Origin: Astrothelium macrocarpum
Lineage: Eukaryota; Ascomycota; Dothideomycetes; Trypetheliales; Trypetheliaceae
Length of the DNA: 64,000 bases
Direction of reading: 5' to 3'
Assembly (NCBI GenBank): GCA_021030915.1
Contig: JAGEMR010000075.1
Span: forward strand, 1 to 64,000
The translations under genes and the position numbers were made by a program. The notes under the pieces are model-generated. The model searched no databases, was not told where the DNA came from, and saw only the letters and a program-made list of their open reading frames with translations. This document shows, piece after piece, positions 9,830 through 21,330 of the stretch (position 1 is the first letter of the stretch; each line of letters starts with the position of its first letter).

Positions 9830-11931
9830 TTGAAATGTTGTTTTGAATCCAATTTTTTAAACATTCAATTCTTTCAACATTTTCAGAATTAAATCTTATA
9901 CGATCCCAATTAATCATACGACAAATTTATGAGAAAATTCTTTCTGATATATCATTTATAATTAAAATAGAAAATATTTCAATCATAAAATAAGAAAAAG
10001 ATGGATATTTAATTTATTATTGATCTTTATATTATCATTATAAAAATGAAAATTTTCCAAATTTATACGATTTATTTTGATAATACAATTGATATTCATT
10101 TTCATTCTTTTTTTATATATAAAATTTATTTTATATGTTTATAATAATATTATCATATAAAATTGTTTGAGATTATTTCATCAGAATTCTTGGACGGATA
10201 TTTTTGTACGAAAAAAATTCAATAATATTATGAATTATTTGATATTCATTCTAAAAAGATTAAATATTTTATAAAATTGAATGTTTTTATTATTCTGGCC
10301 AAATTTATTGAATATAATTCGTACGATAATATGGATAGAATATTAAAATTGCGGTATAATATAATAAATCGTCTAAAATTTCGTAATATTTTTGAAATTT
10401 GTTCCAATTAAATTTAATTCGTATAACAAAATCTAAATTCGTATCTTTTTTTTTATTCTAATTTTATTAATTTTTATTATATAAATATAAATTTAAATTA
10501 ATTTATATATATCAAAAAGATTTTAATATATATAAATAAGATATCCATCTATTCTAATATTTTATCAATATACGGTTGATTATTTTCAAACGCAAGAATT
10601 ATTATATAAAATGGCGCTAAAAATATATGAATAATATGAAAATATTTCCATTCGTATATATCAAAAAGATCAGATTTTAAAATTTCAAAATAAAATCTTA
10701 TATATTAATTAATCTGCGGTTCATAATTAATTACAATTTCAAAAAAATTGAATCAAGAATTCTATTTCGTATAATTATTCAATAAAAATAGTTTTTTTAT
10801 AAAATATTTGAAATTTTTTATATGAATTGATAAATTTCAATTATGAATAATAATATTATGAAATTTCCCAAAAATTTCCATTATACGAAAATGATTTATT
10901 TTTTTTTATTATTGATATTCATTTAATTTAATTCTATTTTATTTTTATTGGTTATACGATTCCATAAAAATAATATCTATAAAATTCTTAAAAAAAAAGT
11001 CTTATATAATAAGATTGATGATATGATCTGAATAACGAATTTTTTATTTTCATGGATTCTAAAAAATTTTATATATTTTGAATTCTTTATTCATTATACG
11101 ATATAAAATATCATTCGTATTAGAATTATCTCCAATCATAATTCCAATTTTATATTTTATTTCATATTTTTGAAGGATTTAATCAATAATTATTCACTGA
11201 TTCTCTTCTGAATGGCCAGTTATCGTATGAAGGATTAGAAGAATTTTTCGAAATTTGAAATTGTTATTCATATAATACGCATAAATTGCGAGGAAAAGAA
11301 AATGATTAGATGAGATCCAGACGTCAACTGAAAAATGGATATTGATTAAGACAGATTAGAATTCTTTTCGTATAAAATCTTTTTGTTGTATGAATTATTT
11401 TTTTATGTATAAAATAAAAATTTTAACATTTACTGGAATATATCCTATTATCGCCGGATTCAAAATTGAAAATAAAATATGAAATTCTGGCTATTCAATT
11501 AATTGAAAGAAAAGATTTTGTATAACTATTAAATTGACTAATATTTTATGAAAAATCTCTTATTTTCGTTGAAATATCTTCTTATATATCAAATATTCAA
11601 ATTCATTTATTTCATACGTATCTTCCATAATTCCGTGATAAAGATCCAAAAATTAAAAAATAGAGGTTTATTTTGTATAAGATGTATGAAGATCAACACG
11701 AATTTTATGCTGAATCTTGAGATGACTTTGAAAATTAATTGTGATAGTTATTTTGTACAAACAATCCTCAAATGCGTAATAAAGAATTGTTCTACTATTT
11801 TCTCTCTCAGATTCATCCTCTTGTGATTTGCGAGTATATTGATGGATAACAGAGGTTTGTTTTCGACCCTTTTTTCGTACATTCACAATTTCAGAAGGAG
11901 TGATAAAAGAAGCTTCAGAATTGGATGCCAT
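9830..11931 (-). pseudogene. hAT transposase remnant with stop codons
   Basis: The N-terminal part starts at 11931 (MASNSEASFITPSEI) and has a basic segment RKKGRKQTSVIHQYTRKSQ. A degenerate BED-finger-like region follows (CLYKITITINFQSHLKIQH), in which the first cysteines seem replaced by Tyr/Phe. At the other end, around 9985-9835, the translation reads EIFSIL..SERIFS-stop, then INWDRIRF, SENVERIECLKNWIQN. This is the hAT C-terminal dimerisation region, in which the family normally has AMSAEPERVFS and TISWDRxRLGSENVE. The middle is full of stops. The substitutions look like C-to-T or G-to-A changes, consistent with RIP. Confidence 0.8.
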
Positions 11932-12095
11932 CTTATAAAAATCTCGTACAAGGATAAGATGGAAAAGTTTTTTTTAATGTGAAAGCTAATTCGGGCAATC
12001 GGATAAAAGTCGGGATAACATTGGATAATTTATCCAATCCAATTCTAATTCATTAGTTATGAATTATTCAAATAATTAATAATACCCGCTTATCA

Positions 12096-12107
12096 TTCCG
12101 ATGTCTG
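12096..12107 (-). repeat. Right terminal inverted repeat of the hAT element
   Basis: TTCCGATGTCTG, the exact reverse complement of the left end at 9543-9554. Confidence 0.95.
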
Positions 12108-12115
12108 CCGATACC
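12108..12115. repeat. Target site duplication, right copy (CCGATACC)
   Basis: This is identical to 9535-9542. Read on the minus strand (GGTATCGG), its first base is the final G of the intron acceptor and the rest is the first seven bases of the next exon of the kinase gene. Confidence 0.95.
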
Positions 12116-12429
12116 TATTTCATCTTAAGTATCTTGGTTCACGCTGTCATCTGACCCAGTTTATCTGAAAGGAAAGGCTGACCTTGAGAAAATAACTCTC
12201 ATCTTCACCTTTGTCATTCACGATATCGACTCTATAAGTACGAGCCCAAGCCGATGAGCCTTGGGCGATGAAACGATGCATTCGCCGTAGAGATGGGATC
12301 TCTGGTTGTGAAACCAGGACTTTAGCGGGTTCAATCTCACGACAGAAGGAAATGAAGCGAACCTGTCTTGATGCCGAGAATGATCGATGCTTCGTCACCC
12401 ATTGCATTGTGTTCCGTCGGCTTGCTCAT

Positions 12430-13120
12430 TCTTTGCAGTTGTTTTGAGATTTATTCAGCTTACTACCACAAGTAGCAATAGCCTCAATGCTTGTTATCAT
12501 TAGGCACAGAATCCGGCGGTTTCTCCCTAATTTGCCCTAAGCTAGAACAAGAAAAGTGGTTTTACCATATGGAGTGCAGTTTACACTATGTGAATGCCAG
12601 TGGAATCATGCAGGTTCTCAACGAGCCTATCATTACGTAACGTAGTGAATATAGTATCGTACATAGCAGGACAGGCTCTTGTTCTCACATTCCGCAGGCG
12701 TTGCAGAGGTCAGATAGGGTCATGAGAATGGGTTGAGCCTTAAAGGAATTGATGCTTTTCGCACCCCCCTAAAATCCCAATTTTCTCAAAATTTAGCTCT
12801 AGGTTTAACATGGTTCATATGGTTGTATGATTTCCGCAGCTGAAGATGCTTTTTCTGCTAACCTCGGAATCCCTAGGTTGCACAGTCTTGGATACCGGTT
12901 TCTGTCAAGTAGGCTACGTGAGTTCTATCTATACTTCCTGGCATTTTGAGAGATTCTCTTAGTCGTGCTATGACAATGGCTCCCTTACTGTTACTGTTAC
13001 TGTTACTGTTATGATATCCAGTAACGAACTTAGGAGTCTACCCATCTTACAAGGTGCGGAGGACTATGATAACTAGAGGGTATCTGTTCAAGTCTCCCTT
13101 GGATCTGAAGATCTAATCAG
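12430..13120. other. Intergenic; expected but missing 5' end of the UstYa-like gene
   Basis: I looked here for the transmembrane N-terminus that UstYa-type proteins carry and could not identify it. A (TTACTG)n microsatellite lies inside. No frame is convincing. Confidence 0.4.
12985..13008 (+). repeat. Hexanucleotide microsatellite (TTACTG)x4
   Basis: Four exact head-to-tail copies are followed by a partial TTA. Confidence 0.9.
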
Positions 13121-13748
13121 CTCCTGTGTGGGATGCTGTGGAACACGTCCCTACCGTTTTTCAGGCGGACTTGAAGGCCGAATCGCCATACAAGGGTTAT
13201 CCAAGTAAAAGCATAGACGAAGCATGGACAAGGCTTATTGATCGTATGTGTTCCGACGATACTAGATTATGAATGTAGATGAGACTGACCAATATCCCGA
13301 ACCTATGATACTCATTGACAAAGCCGGTATGGAAGCGATACATCAACCGTCAGAAAACGCCAAGGGATTGAATGGAAACGAGGTCTATCATCAGCTCCAC
13401 TGTCTCGATCTCGTCCAAAAGTATATCTGGCGCGATCATTACAGTGAAGACATCTCCTTCCAAGGCACAAATGTTCAGGTTCTTGAACACATAGGCCAGT
13501 AGCCATTCGAGGAAACATTGCGTCCAGAAATATCCTGACTACCTACCCCAGATCACTGCATCGATCTCTTGAGACAAGTGATCATGTGCCACGCAGATGT
13601 TGGTTTGATAGTATTTACCGACATGGGCGCAGAGTCTTCTCCATTGCCACGTTTTTCCACGCAACACGAATGCCGTAACTTCAACAAAATCACAGAATGG
13701 GTGAATGAGCGAGATGCAGATCGTAGAACCTATATCGGAAGGCCCTAA
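13121..13748 (+). pseudogene. UstYa-like (DUF3328) oxidase fragment, probably lacking its N-terminus
   Basis: Three exon pieces: 13121-13243, 13279-13494 and 13552-13748. They read APVWDAVEHVPTVFQAD, then IDEAWTRLID, then the two copper-binding-type motifs of the family, HQLHCLD (about 13389) and DHCIDLLRQVIMCHAD (about 13551), and end CRNFNKITEWVNE. UstYa proteins are membrane-anchored oxidases that cyclise fungal ribosomal peptides (ustiloxin, cyclochlorotine pathways) or modify other metabolites. The intron at 13244-13278 would be only 35 bp, and the one at 13495-13551 needs a GC donor (GCCAGT). No start codon, anchor helix or precursor-peptide gene is evident nearby. It could be a decayed gene or one whose first exon I missed. 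Confidence 0.7.
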
Positions 13749-16083
13749 GATTGATGGTCGGCTTGCGGGTTTGGACAAAATTGGCCATTGATATGAAACA
13801 TAGGTGGTATAGCTATGGCTCAAGGTCATAGGGTGCCAACGTCCAAATCGATAATTCGTGAGCAAATTCGCGACACCAGCTCTCTGAGTACGGAGCGAGG
13901 GGGGAGATGACGGGGAACACATAAGTTAGCAGCTTGCTATCAGCTTTAGTAGTTTCTTGGACTTCTCCCTCATGAGATATGGGAGGAGAAGGGGAAGGAA
14001 AGGCAAAAGGAAAAAAGAAAACGGAGAGTTGCATTCCATTAGAATTGAACTTTGTCATTTGCCTTGTAGACAGCTCGCTATTAGCGAGCAAATCCAAGGG
14101 CTTCAAGGTGTATGATGTGCCTAGAAAAATAAAGTCATGAGCAGCTTGACAAAATTTGGTCTGTAATATTTTCTGACATGTTCACACCAGATGATTTGCT
14201 CAAGCAAATCAAGGCGCTTTTACTCCAATCTGGGATAAGGTAGTACCAAGGCTAGGAACCGAAGTGACCGAGTAGCTTGATCAGCGGCTCCTCGTTTTTC
14301 TTCCTGCCCTCCATGATTATTACCTCCGCTTGTAGCCGTGAAATGCCTAAGTTAGTAGCACACCGAGGCAAAGTCATATGAAGGACTCTATCAGATATTT
14401 ACTATACTTTCAACCGCCTCAATAACTCTCAGGCGCTTCATGTCCACTTTCTCTCCCTCATTGCCCCACCATCTTATAGCATTCCACTCATCTCCTACTC
14501 TGGTCCTGCATCGGTGTGGCAACTGGAAATCAGAGGGTCTTGCTTTTTGAGGGCCATTCGTTAGGTCTATTCATTCTTAGACCGATCAGCAGGCTGACCG
14601 CTAGCGCTGTTAAAAGAATAAACGAATCCGGAAGACGGATGCAATATGGAAGCAAAATTTCAATGCCGTTGTACCTTCATGCAACATCAAATAGCAGATT
14701 GTCGATGCTTGAATAACGGCAGGGCTATTGATCCGACAAAGAAGTTCGGTCGATTGCGTGGAGAGCTTACTGAAGTCAGCATACACAATCAGTCTATCTT
14801 GCCTTGTGATAAAGATCCAAACCGTGTCAGGATAGCATTGTTGTTGAAAGCATTAAGGGCATCTCTAGCGCCATTGGCACGCTTCCCTTAATGCAAATAT
14901 TGGTATTCGCCTTCATAGATATTAGACTTAGCCAGATTTGAAAGAGGCTTCATGTGAAGATCTTGAGGTCCACTCCATCATTTGCCATGGCAATATTCAC
15001 CGGGCAGCGATGTTCGTTAAACCCTTCACCTTCAGATTTGTGACGCTCTGGGAAGCCGGAATTCTTAGCAACCCTTCAACATTCTTGCCATCTATCCAAC
15101 AATCCATCTCTTTTATCCAAAGCCTCATCTTGTTGAGCATATCACCCATGGGAATTCCGAATATCATATTCTGAAAATCGAATCTCATGTATATTTCGTT
15201 GCAGCGCTGCCTGAGCCCTGTACAGAAGGCATAATACACGCCTCGAAATCGTCGAGAGAGGCCGAGAGAGCAGTGGTCGTAACTCTTTCACTCCAATGCG
15301 TATTTTCGGGTTCAATACCTCTATGTTAGAAATAGTCAGATAAGTGCCGTACTCATCTGTACTGTAGGGAACATTGATTAGCCATACGGCTTAAGGTTAC
15401 CAGCGAAGGCAAGGTAGTGCGATCAACGAAGGTTTTATGCTCGAGAGGATATGCGAGTTATCTGTTGGGACCCTATGATCTCGATCTCTTGCTACGATAA
15501 CTCTTTACTTAGCATTCAGGGGAAACCAGGTCAAATCCAGATCTTGAACGAACATTTACCTGTGTTTTGAACCCTTTACCAAGTGAATACACAGTCACAC
15601 TAAGGCTAGCTTAATAGTCCATTATAATATGTGACGCAGCCTTCGCCGCCTGAATAGATCGTTGAACAAGAAGCAGCGTAGTCTTCCTTGCTACTGCATG
15701 CGTAGTCGTGTTATAGTAGCTACCAAAGCCACTCAAGCCAAGAGCAGGTGTGCACGTTTTGAGCAGTCATGTCGCACATGTCGCACCACGGCAAGTGTGC
15801 ATAGTTTCTCTCATGCTGGTATCAAGAGCCCCGCTTCATGATAGCTATGACCGGTGCATTTGTTGCAATGACGTTTTCTCAACCGGCGCAAATGTTAGAA
15901 GAGGGCCGATGTTTTAGCGTCCCGATCCTTACCTCGACACGAAACTTACCTACCTAACTTTCCGTAGGTACTCTCATCACAACGCACCGTGGCCTTGTTT
16001 TACCGCCTGCAATATGGTTATGGGTATGGGTTTTTCACGCGAACTTCACCTCCGCGACATCTCTGTCTGGAATGTCATTTCGG
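13749..16083. other. Gene-poor 2.3 kb, nothing recognised
   Basis: Several frames of 60-130 codons occur on both strands, for example minus 13539-14106 and plus 14516-14891. They are rich in low-complexity residues and match no family I know. A purine-rich plus-strand stretch lies at 13978-14030. The end of this region must hold the promoter of the tRNA isopentenyltransferase gene. Confidence 0.4.
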
Positions 16084-17516
16084 ATGCCACTACAAAACCC
16101 TCTAATTGCTATCATCGGTGCTACAGGAACGGGTAAATCTCAGGTATGGAACGTCTATTCTCCAGACATAACCAATCGTTCTTGGAAGCTGACCTCATAT
16201 CATAGCTTGCTGTGGAGATAGCGAAACGTTACGATGGCGAGATTATCAATGGTGACGCTATGCAGCTTTATCGCGGATTTCCTATCATCACAAACAAGAT
16301 TCCTGTGAAAGAGCAAGAGAATATCCCGCACCATCTTCTCGGTCAGATAGGACTTGACGAGGACCCGTGGACTGTGGAACAGTTTGTCAACAAAGCCTGT
16401 TCTACGATCAAAGAAATAAGATCGAAGAATCGGCTTCCTATTGTAGTCGGGGGGACACATTATTATACGCAGTCTCTTCTTTTTGAAGATACAACGGTGG
16501 GGCCGAAACACCATGAAGATAATGGAAAGGATCTGGAAACAGATGTTCGTAAGATCTATCCCATCTTCAATGCTGATACAGCAACGATCTTGGAGGAGCT
16601 TAGGCGAGTAGACCCCACCATGGCCGATCGGTGGCACCCAAATGATCGTCGAAAGATCCAACGATCGCTGGAGATATGGTATCAAACTGGAAAACCTGCA
16701 TCCAAAGTCTACCAAGAGCAAGCTCGCCATCGACACAGTGTATTTGAAGGGGACTCTACAATTAAGGAGGCTGGCACCCGAAGTTCTCAACTGCGATTTC
16801 CCACGTTACTATTCTGGACCCATGCAGAAACAGAAACCTTGCGGAATCGACTTGATAAGCGCGTAGAAAAAATGGTACAGGACGGTTTACTTGCTGAGAT
16901 TGAATCCCTCGAGTCATACCGTCAAACTCAAGAAGCTGCAGGAGAATCCATAGATAGGACCCGCGGGCTATGGCAATGCATAGGCTACAAACAGTTTCAG
17001 GATTTTCTAGACTATCGAAAGTTGGGAGAATCGCCGAAGGAAACTGATAGGCTTAGGGCTGAGGCTGTAGAGCAAACGCAAGCTGCGAATCGGCAGTACG
17101 CGAAACGACAGATCCGTTGGATCCGGATTAAGCTTCTTCACGCACTCAAGCATGCTGACGTTGACAAACAACTTTATCTGCTGGATGGAACCGACCTAAG
17201 TACGTGGCATGCTACTGTCCGTGATCCAGCCGTATCCTTGACTAGGCAATTCTTGGAGGGATCTCCGGATATGCCACGTCCGATAGACCTCTCATCCGCC
17301 GCCCATGATCTGTTACAGCCACAAAAAGAGTATGATATGAGTGACCGGCCCGATCTCTGGCAGAGGAGAGTTTGTGAAGACTGCAATGTTGTTAGCGTTA
17401 CTGAGAGCGACTGGAATCTGCATATCCAAAGCAAAGGGCATCGAAAATCTATCAGGAATTCCAGGAAACAGACTAAGGCGAAACCAGTGCCAGACGATGT
17501 GCCAAGCTTGGGATGA
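16084..17516 (+). CDS. MOD5: tRNA dimethylallyltransferase (isopentenyltransferase), 456 aa
   Basis: Exon 16084-16143, intron 16144-16205 (GTATGG...CATAG), exon 16206-17516. The P-loop GATGTGKS (residues 12-19) sits just before the intron. Then come INGDAMQLYRG (the DxxQxY region), VVGGTHYYTQSLLFED, and RKIQRSLEIWYQTGKPAS. A C-terminal matrin-type C2H2 zinc finger (C410, C413, H426, H432) is typical of eukaryotic MiaA/Mod5 enzymes. The enzyme transfers a dimethylallyl group to adenosine 37 of tRNAs reading UNN codons, in cytosol and mitochondria. ATG at 16084 is chosen because it gives the shortest normal lead-in to the P-loop; the ATGs at 16015-16028 are out of frame. It converges with the GH35 gene, with only 118 bp between the stops. 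Confidence 0.93.
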
Positions 17517-17634
17517 GAGATCATAGTATCATTGTGAAAGGCTAGATGCAATGTCAAACAGGACGGATTCAGTGATTATTTAGGGATCTGGTTTGAAACA
17601 GAAATTGTCCGATTTTTGAGAACACAAGATGTTC

Positions 17635-20600
17635 TCACGTATATTGCAGCCGCTGCTCAGTCCATTGAGGCTGCAGATAACCCCAGTCCTGGCTAAAGTT
17701 GAAGCTCGTCTGATACTTTCCGTAAGTAAACAGCGTCACATTCGACAAGCTTGCTCCCTCGTCTGTCTGCGCCCACAGGCTTATCGCTAAAGTGTTTGTT
17801 CCGCGGTTATTGATAATCCCCGGTTGGAATGGGAACCTTGTCTGCGGACCGATTTGTGGCACATATTTGCCATATTGGTATCTGGAAAAACAGTAAGAAG
17901 ATGCACTATTTGGCAAGATGCTGGAATGAAGAGCTACCCACCCATTCATGAACACCATCCCCCTCGCCACTGTTCCGTTGGATGCATCAAGCTCAATTCC
18001 CAATGGCACATCCAAATCCTCGTTAATATCGAGGTCGAACGTGGTCACGTACCATGCTACACCTGATTGATTTAACCCTTCTGTGGGGTTTCCAATCTCC
18101 CACGATGATGTATCGAACCCAGGAAGATGCCAACCTAGCCGCTCACCATATAGTCCACCTTCATTCATTGGACCCCGGACAGGATCAATGTTCGCCGATC
18201 CACCGGCGTTCCCTTGAATCTTCCATTGAGCAAACTCCAAGGTTTTGTTTCCTTGACCATATAGCACCGCGCCCAGGATTCCTCTCGGATTCTCTGCACC
18301 GGCCGGTCCTGTACTTGTCTCATCATGGCCTGTATAGTCCGTCACTACGGTCAGCACATTTCCTTGTTCTTCAAGCGTGACGTTTCCAAAGTCCAAGAGA
18401 TCCGATGTTGCGCTTAACGATGCGTTTCCAGGACTCCCGCCGACGAGTTGGCCGTTCAGCCATGCGTTCCATCCTGACGCCAAGCCGCCCTGCACGGTTA
18501 TGTTCGCGGAAGTAGCGGAAGTACCAGAGAAGTAACCACGATAGATCTTTACGCCGATGTAGAAGCCGTAATCAGATGAGAAGAGCACCGGTAGCGTGAG
18601 TGGAGCAACGGGAGAAAGAGTCGTAGTTTTGTTGCAGACAACCCAGTTGACATCGTTGTAATTTTGCTGGGCTTCGGGAAGGGAATTGTTGGTCTTCCAA
18701 TTAGTAAGAGTCGGGAGTGATATGGTGCGATTTTGCGCTCCGGGAATCCGACCGGTGAGGGACCCGTATGAGGTGAGCGTGGTTGAGAGCTGCATCCCGT
18801 TCCATTGGATTTGGCGGACGGTTGGATCTCCGGTGTAAACCTCGATTGAGGTCTCGTTAGCGTTGTCACCGGAGATTTGAACTATTCCGCTCTGGATAGA
18901 AGCATTTCTCACGTTATAGGGACCTAGGACAAAAATTTGTTCATTGGGTGCCACATCTGGATTGACTGTTGTGGGAGGAGCAAAGAAAGTCCAGGCAGAT
19001 GGCAAGTCAAGAAGATATGCCAATAACCCATTAGAAAACCTGATTACGGACGGTCCGTTTCCTTGAATATAAGTATACTTGGTGAAGCTCTCGTTGGTTG
19101 AGAAAGTATGAGCGGATGTTAAGTTGATAGGCGTTCCGAAAGTCTGATATGTCCACGCGCTCGACGACTTGAATGCAAATTCTCCGATCTGGTTAGGTTC
19201 AAGGTAAAAGACTATGATTGGCACATCAAAGATACCATATGTGAGTATCTCTGCAGATGAATAAAGCAGCGTTTGATTTGCAAAATGATAGTCTGTTACA
19301 ACAAACTTACTCTGCCGACCGTTCAGCTGGACGACAGGCACAGTCACTTCACCTACAGATGTATTCAGATATACAGCAAAAGTTTGCGGGTCTCGAGATG
19401 CAGAGTCATTCTGTTGAGCAAGGTAGAAGCCCGTACCAGTTTGCGGGTTTCGAAGAATCCAAGTCCAGATAGATGAGCTGTTCACTGCATTGCCTGTTCC
19501 ATTACTCTCCATAACAGTCTCCAGAAGTTCTTGAGAAACTCGCACAAAGAGACCCAGTAACTTGGTCTGTTTGAACTTGTCCTGCACCTCACGGGTTTCT
19601 CTAAGAGGCGCGGAGTAATCATACGAAGTATAGACTACTGGAGCTGCACTTTGACCCCAATTTGTGCCTCCATAGCCCATGTATATGCTTTGCAGTGTTG
19701 CCCGTTGTCCGACATTGTTTTTGTAAAACACATCGGCAAAGGCTGGCTCATGCTCCGCAAGACACTGGTCGTAGAAGGATCCGCCCCATGAAGTAAAATA
19801 GCCACCTTCGAATTCCGGAAAATAACTGGGTTGAGTGAAAGAATAATTGGAGAACCACTGAAAGTAGTTTCGAACCAAGTTGAATCCTGAATTGATATTG
19901 GTACAGCTGAATCCACCTGGATAACTGTCTAAGCCATAGACGTTGACAGCTCCGCCGACGTCCTCATAGTCCGTTGTCCAGCTTACGGAGCGCTCTCCTT
20001 TCTCATTGCTGGTAAACGGAATTACTATACTCGCATTCCGCAGCGCTTCTTCAATTTGCTCCATGTAGATCACAAGTGTATTATTCGGACTGTGAGTTGT
20101 CTCTTGTAATTCATTCTCAACTTGATTTAGAATCACCGGGGCACCTTCAGTGATCTGATTGCTACTGAGGATTGTCCCAATTTCTTGAATCCAAGGTAAC
20201 CATGCTTGATAGTACGTCTCATCCGAGGTTCGGTATTCACCTCCGCTTCCATCGCTCGTCCAGAGTGCAAAGCCGCCAGCATTTGTTTCTGCATTAAAGT
20301 ACGGACCGGGTCTTGCAATTACGTATAGGCCAGCATCCTTTGCCATGTCGAGTAGTCTTTGTACATCCTTACCAGAGGTGGTGAAGTCAAAGACGCCCTT
20401 AGATGCGGAGTGATAGGACCAGAAGAAATAGATGCTTTTTGCTTATTAGCTTCGGCAGCACGATCATTTCAACTCACCGCAAGGATATCAATGTGCCTCA
20501 CCTAACCGCGTTCAACCCGTTCGCCTTGAACTTTTGAAAGACATCCATCCATAGCTCCGGGACGGGTAGGCGTTGGTACTGAAACTCGCCAGCATATATG

Positions 20601-20728
20601 AACACTCTCTTGCCATTGATCATTAAGCTAAAAGGGTCCCAGGAAACGACATCAGTTAGGCCGTCATTTGTTGCAAATACCAAAGCGACAGCAGCAGCCA
20701 AAACTATCAGGAAATTGAGAAACGTCAT
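17635..20728 (-). CDS. Secreted beta-galactosidase, GH35, two exons, 1008 aa
   Basis: Exon 20728-20502, intron 20501-20435 (67 bp, GTGAGG...AAAAAG), exon 20434-17635. The junction reads NGLNAVSIYFFWSYHS, a typical GH35 barrel segment. A signal peptide (MTFLNFLIVLAAAVALVFA) fits the start at 20728 better than the upstream in-frame ATG at 20818. The acid/base Glu is in NQVENELQ (about residue 184) and the nucleophile Glu in YFPEFEGG (about 283), where fungal enzymes usually have AEFQGG. The length matches the five-domain fungal LacA type. It should release terminal beta-galactose from galactan, xyloglucan or arabinogalactan outside the cell. There are many N-glycosylation sequons. The next gene upstream on the same strand is a GH128 enzyme. 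Confidence 0.93.
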
Positions 20729-21330
20729 ATTCTTAGAGTCGCGCGCGGCAAGTTTCCACCAACTCTTGTGGAATAATTCAAATAGATAGTGCTCATAACA
20801 GAAAGTTTGGATCTTCAAGAAGGGGCCTACCTATTGTCACATCCCTACAGCAAGAAGTTTCTCCGATGATTAATTCTTTAACACATCAATTACGCAGAGC
20901 TAGGTAGCACGGTCGGCAGTGCGGCTTCTACGATTTGGACAGGGCGTATGTCTGCCCTCAATGGTAACGGCGAGCGTTGGCGTTGTGCGGAGACGACTGT
21001 CTAAGATGTATGGACCGCTCTGACTGCCTTGAACGGTATAGGTGGAAACGTTCTCATATATGCCTAAAGTCCACGGTTCCGTGTTTCGCCGATATCGGAC
21101 CATGGACCAACGAAGCCGAAATATTTTTAGAGGCGTGACATCTGCTCCGCAAAATATCAAGAGACTCGCGTTAAAGTGACATGTCAACGTTCTAAATTGA
21201 ATGACACCCAGGTGTACCGTCCCATGACATTGTCAGAGGAGCAGAAACCCTACAGGCGAAATGTAAATACTTCTCAATGAAGAAATGCTTCGATTCAAAC
21301 TTCATGCGACCATCCATTTTGACTAAGAGT
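20729..21330. other. Intergenic between GH128 and GH35 genes
   Basis: This should contain the GH35 promoter and the 3' end of the GH128 gene. The 95-codon minus-strand frame at 20900-21187 has no recognisable motif. Confidence 0.4.

Larger units (their letters stand above)
9543..12107 (-). mobile_element. hAT-superfamily DNA transposon, complete ends, degraded by RIP
   Basis: The 2565-bp element begins CAGACATCGGAA and ends with its exact reverse complement (9543-9554 and 12096-12107; weaker match continues inward). It is flanked by the perfect 8-bp duplication CCGATACC. The interior is extremely A+T-rich, unlike all other DNA in the window. The minus strand still encodes traces of a hAT transposase at both ends. 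Near the left end the sequence GGATAATAATGAAT occurs twice (9568-9581, 9594-9607), and GGATAA recurs near the right end (12001-12035), as expected for subterminal transposase-binding repeats. The element is non-autonomous now. Its intact ends could still be mobilised by a related transposase. Confidence 0.93.
8549..12429 (-). pseudogene. Fructosamine/ketosamine-3-kinase-like gene, disrupted by a hAT transposon
   Basis: The exon pieces, leaving out the transposon, are 12429-12363, 12301-12183, 9541-8971, 8913-8787, 8740-8684 and 8633-8549, totalling 1026 nt (341 aa). Landmarks are RFIAQGSSAWARTYRVDI, FLKVSVGDHGR, the catalytic loop HGDLWCGN, DPSSFYAHNEYELGNWRPE, and a C-terminal FPGGYEAYAAE. 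The family phosphorylates sugar amines on glycated proteins or small amines, with an aminoglycoside-kinase fold. The intron after residue 254 is a GC-AG intron (GCAAGT at 8970, CTACAG ending at 8914). The hAT element sits at the acceptor of the intron that starts at 12182, so the coding sequence is cut after FLK. The first intron (GTTCGC donor) and start at 12429 are less certain; an ATG at 12407 in another frame is an alternative. Confidence 0.8.

Noticed and set aside
9555..12095. A+T-rich block as mitochondrial insertion or centromere-like DNA
   Set aside because: It has exact 12-bp inverted ends, an 8-bp target duplication and hAT transposase traces, so it is a degraded transposon.
13978..14030. 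Similarity of this purine-rich tract to the one at 31079-31128, suggesting a shared repeat
   Set aside because: The likeness is only in A/G composition; flanking sequences do not align.
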